Of a stretch of 64,000 bases of DNA, positions 10,799 to 20,230 are shown piece after piece. This stretch comes from Herminiimonas arsenicoxydans. GTDB taxonomy: Bacteria > Pseudomonadota > Gammaproteobacteria > Burkholderiales > Burkholderiaceae_D. Position numbers and translations under genes: made by a program. The notes below the pieces were generated by a model, which saw only the letters and a program-made list of their open reading frames with translations, did no database searches and was not told the origin of the DNA. Numbering within the stretch: the first letter of the stretch is position 1; every line of letters begins with the position of its first letter. The stretch is from contig CU207211.1 of the NCBI GenBank assembly GCA_000026125.1, positions 1-64,000 on the forward strand, given 5' to 3'.

Positions 10799-11911
10799 AT
10801 GAGCCCACTGTTCTCGCCCTACACCCTTCGCAGCCTCACCCTTCCCAACCGCATCGTCGTTTCTCCCATGTGCCAGTACTCCGCCAACAACGGTGCGGCG
10901 ACTGAGTGGCACATGATTCATCTCGGCCATCTTGCCTTGTCGGGTGCCGGCATGTTGATGATCGAGGCGACGGCTGTTGAGCCGGAAGGCCGCATCACGC
11001 CGAAGGATCTGGGTTTGTGGGATGACGCTACCGAGGCGGCGCTGGTGCCTGTCCTTGCTGCGATCCGCAAGCATTCAAAAATCGCTGTGGTCATGCAGTT
11101 GGGACATGCGGGGCGCAAGGCGTCGAGCAAGGTGCCGTGGGAAGGTGGGCAGCAGTTGTCGGTTGCGGATGGCGGCTGGATGTCGTATGCGCCGTCGGCT
11201 GTGTCGCAGAAGGAAGGCGAAGTCGAACCGCTCGCGCTGGATGCTGCAGGTTTACGTCGCTTGCGTGATGCGTTTGTGCTGGCCGCCAAACGTGCAGAGC
11301 GCCTGGGGATCGATGGGCTGGAAGTGCATGCCGCACATGGTTATCTGCTGCATCAGTTTCTGTCGCCGATTGCCAATCACCGCACAGATGAATACGGCGG
11401 CTCGCTGGAAAATCGTATGCGCTTTCCACTGGAAGTATTCGATGCAGTGCGTGCGGTTTTCCCGGCAGACAAACCGGTGGGTATCCGCGTGTCGGCCACC
11501 GACTGGATGGAGAACGGCTGGAATCTGGAACAGACCATCGCCTTTGCTGCCGAGTTGAAGAAGCGCGATGTCGATTGGATCGATGTGTCGTCGGGCGGCA
11601 TTTCTCCTTTGCAGAAAATCACGATCGGGCCTGGTTACCAAGTGGCCTTTGCGCAAGGGGTGAAAGAAGCGACCGGGGTGAACACGATGGCGGTGGGCCT
11701 GATCACCGAGCCGCAACAGGCGGAAGAAATTATCGCCAGCGGCAAGGCCGACTTCATCGCCATGGCGCGCGGCATTTTGTACGACCCGCGCTGGCCGTGG
11801 CATGCGGCTGCTGCGCTAGGCGCAACGGTCGAAGCGCCGCCGCAGTACTGGCGTTCGGCGCCGCATGGCCAGAACAAAATATTCGGCGAGACGGTGTTTG
11901 GCGGGCGTTGA
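10799..11911 (+). CDS. NADH:flavin oxidoreductase, old yellow enzyme family (YqjM/XenA class)
   Basis: A 370-residue FMN enzyme that uses NAD(P)H to reduce activated C=C bonds of enones or nitro compounds. The TIM-barrel family signature is complete. It has NRIVVSPMCQYSA with the thermophilic-like-class active-site Cys near residue 25, and HAGRKAS near residue 101. The substrate-binding pair His-His is in HAAHGYLLHQFLSP, followed by NHRTDEYGGSLENR. The C-terminal part has FIAMARGILYDPRWPWHAA for phosphate binding. The length is normal for XenA and YqjM. It stands alone, so the natural substrate is not indicated. Confidence 0.92.
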   Translation: MSPLFSPYTLRSLTLPNRIVVSPMCQYSANNGAATEWHMIHLGHLALSGAGMLMIEATAVEPEGRITPKDLGLWDDATEAALVPVLAAIRKHSKIAVVMQLGHAGRKASSKVPWEGGQQLSVADGGWMSYAPSAVSQKEGEVEPLALDAAGLRRLRDAFVLAAKRAERLGIDGLEVHAAHGYLLHQFLSPIANHRTDEYGGSLENRMRFPLEVFDAVRAVFPADKPVGIRVSATDWMENGWNLEQTIAFAAELKKRDVDWIDVSSGGISPLQKITIGPGYQVAFAQGVKEATGVNTMAVGLITEPQQAEEIIASGKADFIAMARGILYDPRWPWHAAAALGATVEAPPQYWRSAPHGQNKIFGETVFGGR

Positions 11912-12086
11912 GTTTCCGTGCGACCCAGAGTGATAGCAAGGAAGTCGCTCAAGCACTGCGGGGACAATGAGCGTTAAGCAGTTTCTTCCGCAGGCTTCCT
12001 GGTCTGGATACGTGCGCGACGCGTTCGCTCAGGTCCGATGACGAGTATGGTGATATTTCATGCCTTCAATATGCGATGGGGAGGAT

Positions 12087-12134
12087 ATGAAATTCACCGT
12101 AAAGCGCCGTAAAATATCCGCATTCATTTCATGA
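12087..12134 (+). CDS. Possible 15-codon leader ORF
   Basis: An ATG preceded by GGGGAGGAT opens a 15-residue frame ending just before the next gene's ribosome site. The strong ribosome site is the only support; translation is speculative. Confidence 0.2.
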   Translation: MKFTVKRRKISAFIS

Positions 12135-12147
12135 GCAAGGATGCGCG

Positions 12148-12366
12148 ATGAAACCGATTCCGGTGGATAAAATACAGATCGTCTGGTACCAGGACTCCAT
12201 TTCCGGCGAAACAATGTCATCCGGGGTTGGCGGCAAGACCGTTAACTTCTGGGTCCATATGGAATACTTCCCGCGAGAAGTAACGGAGGCTTATCTGATG
12301 GATGAAGGTGAGCCACGACCGCATCCGAAGGATGGCTGGTCGTATGCGCGGGGGATGTTGCGTTAG
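12148..12366 (+). CDS. Small hypothetical protein
   Basis: A 72-residue protein rich in aromatic and acidic residues (IQIVWYQDSISGE, then NFWVHMEYFPREVTE). No signal peptide or membrane segment is seen. The ATG at 12148 follows AAGGATGCGCG, a usable ribosome site. Function is unknown. A hairpin follows it. Confidence 0.6.
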   Translation: MKPIPVDKIQIVWYQDSISGETMSSGVGGKTVNFWVHMEYFPREVTEAYLMDEGEPRPHPKDGWSYARGMLR

Positions 12367-12376
12367 GGGTAGAGGC

Positions 12377-12403
12377 CAAGCGCCCCGTTTGCAGAGGCGC
12401 TTG
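12377..12403 (+). terminator. Hairpin after the 72-residue gene
   Basis: A perfect 8-bp stem (CAAGCGCC/GGCGCTTG) with an 11-base loop follows the stop codon by 10 bases. There is no T tract, so termination would be weak or factor-assisted. Confidence 0.4.
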
Positions 12404-12458
12404 AAAACGACTTTCCTGCCTTGCGATGGCAGATTTTCATGTAGGCAGTTTCTGTTAT

Positions 12459-12683
12459 TTATTTCGGGAACATGTCGAACGCTTCGCCGACTTTCAGTGC
12501 GACCAGATCGTAGAGTGAGTGACGCGGCTCGGGGCCGGCGCGCTCGAAGCCTTCGACCGTATCGGGCTCCACGCCTTCAGGCGGCGGCACGAACTGCATC
12601 CAGTCCTCGTAACCCGGATGATCCTTCAGATTGCGATTGAGTTCATCCAGAAACTCTTGCGTGCTCAGTCTTTTTACAGCCAT
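12459..12683 (-). CDS. Small conserved hypothetical protein
   Basis: A 74-residue acidic soluble protein (STQEFLDELNRNLKDHPGYE, then PPPEGVEPDTVEGFE). A strong ribosome site, GAGGAGGT, lies 4 bases before the ATG at 12683. It is convergent with the preceding small gene. It has no recognised domain; the regular amphipathic helix at the N-terminus suggests a small folded protein. Confidence 0.65.
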   Translation of the reverse strand: MAVKRLSTQEFLDELNRNLKDHPGYEDWMQFVPPPEGVEPDTVEGFERAGPEPRHSLYDLVALKVGEAFDMFPK

Positions 12684-12834
12684 GATGACCTCCTCGAAGA
12701 ATGATTCATCTTAGCACGATGACGTCGTCAGTTTAACTGCTGCCGCGTCATGAAATGCGAGCATTCCTGCGATGCCGGATGCGCAGCTGTATCGCGAGCA
12801 TCGCTTTTCCCCATCGCAAGAATTCATCCCTGCC

Positions 12835-14736
12835 TCACTCCTTATACACGCCGCAACCTATGATCAGATCCTGGTATCTGTCGAGATACATGGACTTGGC
12901 TTCAACCTGTTTGGATATCGGATTGAGGAACATATAGTCCTGCCAGCCTTTGCCGCTGTTCTGGATGATGGCGACGCGTTCGCGGATGTACAGGTTGCCG
13001 GCGCCGTCCTTGGCGTCGATCATGTCCTTGCCGACATTGCCCGGATTGGCGCCGTGTGCGAGGTTGCGGCCGTTCATGTCGTAGACCACAACGTACAGGT
13101 CGCGATCGCAGAACTGGCCGAGCTTGTTGTTGATCTCGGCGAAGGCGGCGTCCCGGCCATTGTCACGCATGGCTTCGATGGCTTTGATGACCATCTCTTG
13201 CGCCTCGTCGGTCGCGCCGTGGCTGCCGCTCTTGATCGTGAAGACGCTGACCACATTGTTCAATTCCGTGGTCTGGTTTTGCAGGGACTCGGCCGACGCG
13301 GCAGCTTGTTCAACCAGTGCGGCATTTTGCTGCGTGACCTGATCCATCTGTGCGATAGCCTGATTGACCTGTTCGATGCCTATGCTTTGTTCGCGGCTGG
13401 CCGAACTGATCTCGCCCATGATGTTGTCCACGCGCTGGATGCTGCTGACAACTTCATCCATAGTGGCGCCGGCATGCGCCACCAGCTTGCTGCCGCTTTG
13501 TACCTTGCTGACCGAATCTTCGATCAGCGTCTTGATTTCGCGCGCGGCAGCCGAACTGCGCTGCGCCAGATTGCGCACTTCGCTGGCCACCACCGCAAAG
13601 CCGCGACCCTGCTCGCCGGCGCGGGCGGCTTCCACTGCCGCGTTCAGTGCCAGGATGTTGGTCTGGAAGGCGATGCCGTCGATGACGCTGATGATGTCGG
13701 CGATTTTTTTCGACGACTGATTGATCGAGTCCATCGTGTGGACGACTTCGGCCACCACGTTGCCGCCCTTGATGGCGACTTCGGCTGCGGTGTGCGCCAA
13801 AGCATTCGCCTGCTCGGCGTTGGCGGCGTTTTCCTTGACGGTCGAGGTCATCTCTTCCATCGCGGAGGCGGTTTCTTCCAGCGAGCTGGCTTGCTGTTCG
13901 GTGCGGGAGGACAGGTCCAGATTGCCGGCGGCGATTTCCCTGGTTTCCGTCGCCAGCGTTTCGGTGCCGTGGCGGATATTCCAGACCACGTTGGCCAGGC
14001 CCTGACCTATGCTGTTGACGGCGCGCAGCAAGAGGCCGATCTCGTCCGTGCGTTTGGTTTCCAGCCGGCTGGTCAGATCGCCGGTAGCCAGCTGGCGCGC
14101 CAGCTGCGTGGCTTGCGCCAGCGGGCCGGTGACGGTTTTGCGTATGCCGGCGTACAGGCAGGCGGTCAGAAGCAGCAAGGCGATGCATGCGGCGCCTGCC
14201 AAGAAATTACGCAGTACTGTTGCTTCATGGGTGAATTCATCGACGTAAGTGTCGCCGACGATGACCCAGTTTTTGTCCTGCTGATAAATGAATGCAGCCA
14301 GGCGCTCGGGTGAGCCGGCATCGGCGGGTGAGCGATAATGAATCGCGCCCTCTTTTTTGCTCAGGATTTCCTTGATGAATTCACGGCCGTCGGTGGTCTT
14401 GTCGGCCAGAACGTTCTGCCCTTCTCTTTTGGCAGCAATGATCAGCTTGCCGTAATCCGGGCCCGCTGCAGCGTCAAGCACATAGTAGCCGCCGGTCTTG
14501 CCGACCTTGAGCGACAGCAGCGTGCTCTTGATCAGCGCCGCATCGCTGCTCATGCCCATGACGAGCCTGCTTCTGGCCGAGACTTCTTCGCTTGCGCGCA
14601 GTTCCAGCATGGCGCTGCTTGCCTGACCCGTTGCCCATACAAAAACACCGAAGACGATGGCAATCAATATAAAAGAAATGGCGGCAAGTTTTGCACCGAC
14701 GCCGAGTTTGGCCAGCTTACGTATGACATTATTCAT
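12835..14736 (-). CDS. Methyl-accepting chemotaxis protein with an extra C-terminal Cache-like domain
   Basis: A 633-residue chemoreceptor that passes signals to CheA/CheW. A transmembrane helix at about residues 12-35 is followed by a periplasmic Cache-like domain (about 45-175), a second membrane helix (about 182-203) and a HAMP domain. The signalling hairpin carries the family core FQTNILALNAAVEAARAGEQ and FAVVASEVRNLAQRS. After the signalling tip bundle there is a further ~115-residue domain (YVVVYDMNGRNLAHG, then KDGAGNLYIRERV) that resembles a single Cache and would sit in the cytoplasm. No C-terminal CheR-binding pentapeptide is seen. No che genes are in the window. Confidence 0.9.
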   Translation of the reverse strand: MNNVIRKLAKLGVGAKLAAISFILIAIVFGVFVWATGQASSAMLELRASEEVSARSRLVMGMSSDAALIKSTLLSLKVGKTGGYYVLDAAAGPDYGKLIIAAKREGQNVLADKTTDGREFIKEILSKKEGAIHYRSPADAGSPERLAAFIYQQDKNWVIVGDTYVDEFTHEATVLRNFLAGAACIALLLLTACLYAGIRKTVTGPLAQATQLARQLATGDLTSRLETKRTDEIGLLLRAVNSIGQGLANVVWNIRHGTETLATETREIAAGNLDLSSRTEQQASSLEETASAMEEMTSTVKENAANAEQANALAHTAAEVAIKGGNVVAEVVHTMDSINQSSKKIADIISVIDGIAFQTNILALNAAVEAARAGEQGRGFAVVASEVRNLAQRSSAAAREIKTLIEDSVSKVQSGSKLVAHAGATMDEVVSSIQRVDNIMGEISSASREQSIGIEQVNQAIAQMDQVTQQNAALVEQAAASAESLQNQTTELNNVVSVFTIKSGSHGATDEAQEMVIKAIEAMRDNGRDAAFAEINNKLGQFCDRDLYVVVYDMNGRNLAHGANPGNVGKDMIDAKDGAGNLYIRERVAIIQNSGKGWQDYMFLNPISKQVEAKSMYLDRYQDLIIGCGVYKE

Positions 14737-15077
14737 CGCTTACTTCCATTCATTGCTTTTGGTTGTACCCAGATTGCCGTGTGGCGATCATTCCCTGTGG
14801 AAACATCATAACTGCATAAAGAACGATTTTTGCCAGATTGGCGTACGAACAAAAATGAATTGTTGCGCTTTGGCACCATGTTGGTGCGGCAAATCTCCAG
14901 GGAAAATGAGTGAGATGCTTCAGCTTTGGCAATACTATCCATTGGATAAAATGACCAGTGTGAAGCCGGCTCTTTTTAATATCCCTGCATTTTGTATCGG
15001 CAGATTTCCAAAAAACAATAGTCGTGCGGATCAGACCGCATGCTGGCTTGATCAATGAGTTTTTTTCCGGACCCACC
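14737..15077. other. Divergent intergenic region between the chemoreceptor and pncB
   Basis: About 340 bases with short unsupported frames on both strands and no hairpin or repeat that stands out. It should contain the promoters of both flanking genes. Confidence 0.4.
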
Positions 15078-16271
15078 ATGCCCCCTATCGTCAATAACCT
15101 GCTGGAAAACGATCTCTATAAATTCACCATGTGGCAGGCCTTGCTGCATAGCCACCCCGAAGCGCAGACGGAATATGAATTTGTTTGCCGCAATGCACCA
15201 GCGTATCCGCTGAGCGAACTCAAGGCCGACGTCGAGCGCGAGCTGGATCATCTTTGTACGCTGGCGTTTCGCGATGATGAGTTGCTTTATTTGCGCAGTT
15301 TGCGCTTCATGAAAAGCGACTTCGTGGATTTCCTCACGGTTTTTCGCTTCCAGCGCAAATTCATTACGGTGGCGGCCGATGGTCCGGCGCTGCGCATACG
15401 CGCGATCGGCCCGCAAGTGCATGTGATGGGCTTTGAGATTTTCGTGCTCTGCATAGTCAATGAGCTTTATTTGCGTCGCTTCGACCAGCAAGCGTCACTG
15501 ACGGAAGCGCGGCGGCGTCTGCAGGAAAAAATTCGCCTGCTGAAAAATTTCGGCAAGGAAGCAACGAGAAAAAATCCGTTTGAATTTTTCGACTTCGGTG
15601 TGCGGCGTCGATTCTCTGCGGCCTGGCATGAAGAAGTGGTCGTTACGCTGGCAAGGGAAGTGCCGCAATATTTCACCGGCACCTCGAATGTGCATCTGGC
15701 AAAGAAATACGGGTTGACGCCTATCGGCACGATGGCGCATGAATATCTGCAAGCCTATCAATCGTTCGGCGTACGCCTGCGCGATTTTCAAAAAGCGGCG
15801 CTGGAGGATTGGGTACAGGAGTATCGCGGCGATCTGGGCATTGCATTGACCGACGTGGTGGGCATGGATGCCTTCCTGGCTGATTTCGATTTGTACTTTG
15901 CGAAACTGTTCGACGGCTTGCGCCATGACTCCGGCGACCCGATCGAATGGGGGGAGAAAGCGCTGGCGCACTATGCCCGCTTGCGTATCGATGCGGGCAG
16001 CAAGCGGCTGGTGTTTTCCGATGCACTGGATTTGCCGGGCGCCTTTTCGCTGTATCGACACTTTGCCGACCGCACGCTGACCGGTTTCGGGATAGGCACC
16101 AACCTATCCAATGATACCGGCATCCCGGCACTGAACATCGTGATGAAGCTGATGGCATGTAACGGACAGCCCGTCGCCAAGCTGTCCGATTCTGCAGGCA
16201 AGACCTTGTGCAGGGATGAGACTTTCCTGGCTTACCTGCGCCAGGTTTTTCATCATCCTGCGGTCAAGTAA
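15078..16271 (+). CDS. pncB: Nicotinate phosphoribosyltransferase
   Basis: This 397-residue enzyme converts nicotinate and PRPP to nicotinate mononucleotide using ATP, the first step of the Preiss-Handler NAD salvage route. Family features include the N-terminal [25 protein letters not shown], the catalytic-histidine region [15 protein letters not shown], and GLRHDSGDP with ALDLPG. The ATG at 15078 is chosen because homologues start here ([12 protein letters not shown]); an upstream frame to 15024 adds an unconserved tail. Length is normal. It converges on ompW with only 3 bases between. Confidence 0.95.
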   Translation: MPPIVNNLLENDLYKFTMWQALLHSHPEAQTEYEFVCRNAPAYPLSELKADVERELDHLCTLAFRDDELLYLRSLRFMKSDFVDFLTVFRFQRKFITVAADGPALRIRAIGPQVHVMGFEIFVLCIVNELYLRRFDQQASLTEARRRLQEKIRLLKNFGKEATRKNPFEFFDFGVRRRFSAAWHEEVVVTLAREVPQYFTGTSNVHLAKKYGLTPIGTMAHEYLQAYQSFGVRLRDFQKAALEDWVQEYRGDLGIALTDVVGMDAFLADFDLYFAKLFDGLRHDSGDPIEWGEKALAHYARLRIDAGSKRLVFSDALDLPGAFSLYRHFADRTLTGFGIGTNLSNDTGIPALNIVMKLMACNGQPVAKLSDSAGKTLCRDETFLAYLRQVFHHPAVK

Positions 16272-16274
16272 TGG

Positions 16275-17024
16275 TCAGAACTTGTAACCTACTGACAGGA
16301 AAGTAACGAGCGGATCCAGTGTCAAATTGGTCGTGTGCCGGGAGATGACATTGCCCGCGGCGTTGCGGCCGATAATTTCCGCATCGGTATCGAGCGGAAT
16401 ATACGAAATGGAAAAACCGATAGACCATTTTTTATCGATGTTATACGTCAGGCCTAGATTGGCGACTGGTGACCAGGACGAACTCAGGTTGGCGGTCGCC
16501 GTGCCCGGCCCACCGAACGCAGGAGGTGTTACCGCCGCTTGCAGTGAAGAAGATAATTTAACATCGCTATACCAGACTCGTGTGACGCCGAGGCCGACGA
16601 ATGGGCGGATCTGGGAATTCCTGTCGCCGAAATACCACTTTGCAATGACGGCCGGACTCCATTGTCTTGCTGTGCCGATCTGGCCGAGGCTTGCTAACGA
16701 GCCAGCACCATCCAGCTTGAATTTGGGCGGGATGCCCAAGTCGGCTGTCAGCGCAAAATTGTCTGTGACAAAGTGCGTGAATGCGAGGCCCAGCGTATCG
16801 GCGTCGCCTACGGTGGCACTACTGCCGGCGATAGGCCCCGGAGCGGGCGACCTGCGGATCAGCGTTTCGCTGGAATCATAGGTCTTCAGGTGAAACCAGC
16901 CGACGTTGACGATATTGTCGCCGGCGCTTTGCGCGGCGGCAGGCAAAGAAAAAGCCGCCAGCGCAGAGACTGCGGTGACGGCGGCGAGTTGTGGCAACAC
17001 ACGGAAAGTCAAAGATAATTTCAT
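16275..17024 (-). CDS. OmpW-family outer membrane protein
   Basis: A 249-residue 8-stranded beta-barrel porin-like protein. A signal peptide ends at PAAAQS. The mature protein shows alternating strands and OmpW hallmarks: AFTHFVTDNFALTADLGIPP, WSPAVIAKWYFG, PFVGLGVTRVWYSDV, and a C-terminal aromatic strand ending SVGYKF. Members form narrow hydrophobic channels and are often stress- or oxygen-regulated. The start is supported by the signal peptide and by AGGAGA-like sequence just before it. Confidence 0.9.
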   Translation of the reverse strand: MKLSLTFRVLPQLAAVTAVSALAAFSLPAAAQSAGDNIVNVGWFHLKTYDSSETLIRRSPAPGPIAGSSATVGDADTLGLAFTHFVTDNFALTADLGIPPKFKLDGAGSLASLGQIGTARQWSPAVIAKWYFGDRNSQIRPFVGLGVTRVWYSDVKLSSSLQAAVTPPAFGGPGTATANLSSSWSPVANLGLTYNIDKKWSIGFSISYIPLDTDAEIIGRNAAGNVISRHTTNLTLDPLVTFLSVGYKF

Positions 17025-17311
17025 TGCTTGTCTCCTTTATGGCCCAGCTGGTGAGTCGCCTGTTACTGCGAGGATGGGCTTTCTCATAGTTCGGTTGCAG
17101 CTTACGCATGGCGTGCCATGTGTCTGAAAATAATAGCCTGTCTCCCTGTTGGATAATGTGAAGTATTGCGCAGTGGGGCGGATACGCAACATGTTTTGAT
17201 CTATCGTACCTCGCTGCGAGAATCGCATGTATATTGATGCGTGAACTTGAGCGTCATCAAGGTTTTCATCTTGCTGTTGCAGCTGGATGCGAGTAATGAT
17301 TAAAAAATAAC
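17025..17311. other. Gene-free stretch before an orphan terminator
   Basis: About 290 bases upstream of ompW with no supported protein gene. It ends in a strong terminator readable on the plus strand with no plus-strand gene in front of it, so an unannotated small RNA is possible here. Confidence 0.3.
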
Positions 17312-17338
17312 AAGCCCATAGACTATGGGCTTTTTTAT
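17312..17338. terminator. Strong orphan terminator
   Basis: A perfect 10-bp stem (AAGCCCATAG/CTATGGGCTT, 1-base loop) is followed by a T tract on the plus strand and has an A tract on the other side, so it works in both directions. The nearest upstream plus-strand gene, pncB, is 1 kb away. Confidence 0.8.
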
Positions 17339-17431
17339 TTGCGGCGTGTCAAAGCCGCATGGATAGCCCGTATTTGCTTTATCCTGATGTCTTTGGGTGC
17401 AATGCATCCACCGTGTTTCGATAAAGTAGCC

Positions 17432-17797
17432 ATGAACAAGATAGAAGCAATCAAACGGGTCAACGAAGAGTTGCACGCCAACCTGCTCAACGAGCGTAAT
17501 ACCCAGTGGTCGACAGTGGTGCCGTATGCCGGCGATGAGGGATGGTGGTTGAAGATACCGCTGTCCGGATTCCGGCAGGAGCAGCATTTTTTGATTTGTA
17601 GCGAGAAAGCGAAAAGCTTCCGCCACATCAGGATCAAGGCCAATACCATTTTGAGTCCTGCGACCAGGTTTCGCTGCAAGGATCAGACGGCGGATGTCTT
17701 TATCTCGGCAAAGAATGTCAAACGGCTGGTCGATACGCTGCCGGGTGGCAGCAAATTCAGTTTCGACAAATATGTATTCGGTGAATACAGTTTCTAA
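17432..17797 (+). CDS. Hypothetical protein
   Basis: A 121-residue soluble protein (MNKIEAIKRVNEELHANLLN, then YAGDEGWWLKIPLSGF and a closing KYVFGEYSF). The internal ATG at 17432 is preferred because the upstream extension reads like untranslated sequence and overlaps the terminator. No family is recognised. It looks folded, with a predicted helix at the start and alternating strands afterwards. Confidence 0.6.
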   Translation: MNKIEAIKRVNEELHANLLNERNTQWSTVVPYAGDEGWWLKIPLSGFRQEQHFLICSEKAKSFRHIRIKANTILSPATRFRCKDQTADVFISAKNVKRLVDTLPGGSKFSFDKYVFGEYSF

Positions 17798-17862
17798 AAT
17801 CGGGAAAAGCTCAACGAGATAAGATTTGCGTGAGCATTTTATATCGGACGCATAGAGCGACC

Positions 17863-18086
17863 ATGAAGCATAAAAGCATCGAAGCATTAATCGTCGCCTT
17901 GTCGGCGATCGGATTTCAACAATAGCATTTGCACGAAGCGTTGGCCGGACGATGTAATTGACGATCAATGTCATCGCGCACATCCTGCAACATCCGCTGG
18001 ATGATCAGTCCGTTGTCTTGCGCGGCGACGTTGAAAAAGGCTTTCTGGAAATGCCGGAAAGCGATCTTGATGTACTGCAGTCGTGA
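17863..18086 (+). pseudogene. Possible degraded small gene
   Basis: Reading from the ATG at 17863 gives a plausible start (MKHKSIEALIVALSAIGFQQ) interrupted by TAG at 17923 and TGA at 17959. In another frame a natural-looking stretch continues (INVIAHILQHPLDDQSVV) to TGA at 18084, just before a terminator. This pattern fits a short gene broken by a nonsense change and a frameshift. Function is unknown and the call is weak. Confidence 0.3.
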
Positions 18087-18104
18087 GCTAAAGAGCGTAC
18101 GAAA

Positions 18105-18130
18105 AAAAAGCGAGCCTCTGCTCGCTTTTT
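18105..18130. terminator. Bidirectional terminator
   Basis: An 11-bp stem (AAAAAGCGAGC/GCTCGCTTTTT) with a 4-base loop has A and T tracts on either side. It ends the secretin gene transcript on the minus strand and anything arriving on the plus strand. Confidence 0.85.
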
Positions 18131-18169
18131 GCTATCTATGCGTCACGCAAAACGAGTTAAGCGCATCGC

Positions 18170-20140
18170 TTAATAGTAGAGAAATCCCAGAGCTTCTTCC
18201 AGGCGATCGCCGGTAGTGCGCATGCGATCCCAGCGTTCCATCACGACGTCGCCCTGACGAAACTCGCGGAAGAACTGGTTCGATTGAAGCTGCGTCATGA
18301 TGGCTTCGACATTGGCAGGATTGTTGTTGGCGAAGCCAAACTTTTCGCGCAACTCTTTCATGCGGAGTGCCATCGAACGGCTTTCGCTGGCAGTATCTTC
18401 GGCGATCTGAATCGGCGCTCGCGGCGTAATCAGAATCAGCGCTGATCGTTGCAGATCATTCGTCTTCTTGTTTGAAAACAGATATTGCACCACCGGCACA
18501 TCCTGCAGCCCGGGTACGCCGTCACGTGTGCTGGTTCTGGTCTTCTCGCTCAATCCACTCAAGAGCAAAGTCTCGCCGAGGTTCATGACCACATTCGCGT
18601 TGGCGGTCAGCTCGCCGATCTCGATCTGATACGCCACCCTAGACGTTTCGGAGCTGGCATTCAGCGCAGTGCGTTGCGCCTCGATCTTGAGTTGTACCCG
18701 TCCTTGCGGCAGAAATGTCGGCGTGACAGACAGCTTGATGCCAAAGCGTTTGTCCAAAGGCACGATCGTGGTGCCGCCTTGCTGACTGGTCGACACCAGG
18801 CCCGCACTCAGATTGGTACCCGAGAAAAATTCGGAGGGCAGGCCTTCTATCGCGGCCAGCGTCGGGCGTGCCAGTACTTCATTCACCGAGCTGTTGGCGT
18901 TGGCAATATTCAGTGAATAAGACAGTGCCGGTATCGACACGGCGCGCGTGATGGCAGTGCTGACATCGGGCTTTGCACCGTTGAGGCTGTTCGACGTGAC
19001 GATGCGTGAATAGGCCGCAGTACTCCCTGAGCCGAGTTGCAGCGTCAATGCGCTGAGCAGATTGATGCCTTTGGATGTCGCCATCAGCTCCTGTGTCGAC
19101 AGCAGCACGACATCAATGAGCAGCATGCGTGGGCCGTTGCCGGTTGCATCTGCAGCCGGCGTAAGGACAGGTACTGCTGCCGCTGGCACAGCTAACGGTT
19201 CCGCAGTAGATGCCTGGTTATCCGCGACCGGATCTTCTTGTCTTGGTGGCGGTCTGTAGGCGGGCGCGGATGACGTAAACGCCTGCGCGAGTTGTTCAGG
19301 CCTGCCATTGACCGGGTATTCGGACAAACTTGTTTTCATCATGCCGCCGGCAGGCGTTTTCGTATGGGCGGCTGTTTGCTCTTGCTTCAGATAAAAAGAT
19401 TTCCATTGCGCCAGCCGTCGATCAACACGTTCGACCTCGGGTCCGCTGTTGGTGAGCTTGCTCAAGTTGTCACGCATGCGGTCGGCTTGGGCAAAATTTC
19501 CGCACGATGCATAGACCGAAACACTGGATCGAATGAAGCTGCGATTGGCTGTCGTTGACATTGACGTCTTCTGAAACTGATCAGCCATTGCGCACGCTGT
19601 GCGCGCATCACCGGTCAGATACGACGACACCATCAAGCCGTAAATCGATACAGAGCTTTCGGGCGTCAGCAGCAACACATCCGAGAATGCCAGCTTGGCG
19701 TTATCAAACTGCTTCAGGTCCATATACGCCAGGCCCAGGAATTCTTTGGCGATCCAGTTGCTCGGATCGATACGCAGCGCCTGCTGGTAGCCTTCCAGCG
19801 CCATTTCAGCTTTTTGCGTATCGCCCTGGCGTGCTTGCAGATGATAGACAAAGCCATTCAAGAAATGCAGATGCGAGTTGCGTGCATCGAGTTGCAACGC
19901 TTCGTTGATCGCCAGCTGCGCCTGCGGCAAATCCTGTTGCTTGATGAAATTGACGGCGCCGGTGACTTTGGCCAGCATCTCGGACTCGTAGCTCCCGGTC
20001 GGGATCAGCGGAACAGCTTTCAACATCTCGGCAAAAGACTTTGCAGTGTCATCGGCGTGGGCGGGTGACATCAGGCAGAGCGCCATCGTCAAGCCAGCCG
20101 CGATGTTGCTAAGGCGAAGTGTGTTGGATATTTTTTTCAT
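18170..20140 (-). CDS. Secretin-family protein with N-terminal TPR repeats
   Basis: A 656-residue exported protein. A signal peptide (CLMSPAHA) is followed by about three TPR-like helical repeats (about residues 65-190; IKQQDLPQAQLAINEALQL, AEMALEGYQQALRIDPSNW). A linker leads to a secretin-type domain (about 338-575): ELMATSKGINLLSALTLQ, then FGIKLSVTPTFLPQGRVQL, then NLGETLLLSGLSEK and VPVVQYLFSNKK. Secretins form outer-membrane rings in type II secretion and type IV pili. Here no other secretion or pilus genes are adjacent. The ATG at 20140 is chosen because the signal peptide starts there. It is co-directional with, and 90 bases after, the large exported protein gene, with a hairpin between them. 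Confidence 0.8.
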   Translation of the reverse strand: MKKISNTLRLSNIAAGLTMALCLMSPAHADDTAKSFAEMLKAVPLIPTGSYESEMLAKVTGAVNFIKQQDLPQAQLAINEALQLDARNSHLHFLNGFVYHLQARQGDTQKAEMALEGYQQALRIDPSNWIAKEFLGLAYMDLKQFDNAKLAFSDVLLLTPESSVSIYGLMVSSYLTGDARTACAMADQFQKTSMSTTANRSFIRSSVSVYASCGNFAQADRMRDNLSKLTNSGPEVERVDRRLAQWKSFYLKQEQTAAHTKTPAGGMMKTSLSEYPVNGRPEQLAQAFTSSAPAYRPPPRQEDPVADNQASTAEPLAVPAAAVPVLTPAADATGNGPRMLLIDVVLLSTQELMATSKGINLLSALTLQLGSGSTAAYSRIVTSNSLNGAKPDVSTAITRAVSIPALSYSLNIANANSSVNEVLARPTLAAIEGLPSEFFSGTNLSAGLVSTSQQGGTTIVPLDKRFGIKLSVTPTFLPQGRVQLKIEAQRTALNASSETSRVAYQIEIGELTANANVVMNLGETLLLSGLSEKTRTSTRDGVPGLQDVPVVQYLFSNKKTNDLQRSALILITPRAPIQIAEDTASESRSMALRMKELREKFGFANNNPANVEAIMTQLQSNQFFREFRQGDVVMERWDRMRTTGDRLEEALGFLYY

Positions 20141-20194
20141 GAGCGATGAGGCATTCCAAAAAACAGCGATATTTCTGCGGTATGTAAACGAATA

Positions 20195-20218
20195 ATGGCC
20201 TCGAAGATTCGAGGCCAT
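20195..20218. terminator. Intercistronic hairpin
   Basis: A perfect 11-bp stem (ATGGCCTCGAA/TTCGAGGCCAT, 2-base loop) lies between the large exported protein gene and the secretin gene. It has no long T tract, so it may stabilise the upstream mRNA or reduce read-through. Confidence 0.5.
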
Positions 20219-20230
20219 CAATGTCAGTTC

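Noticed and set aside
12772..14313. A 513-codon frame opposite the chemoreceptor
   Set aside because: It overlaps a clear MCP gene entirely and has low-complexity antisense composition.
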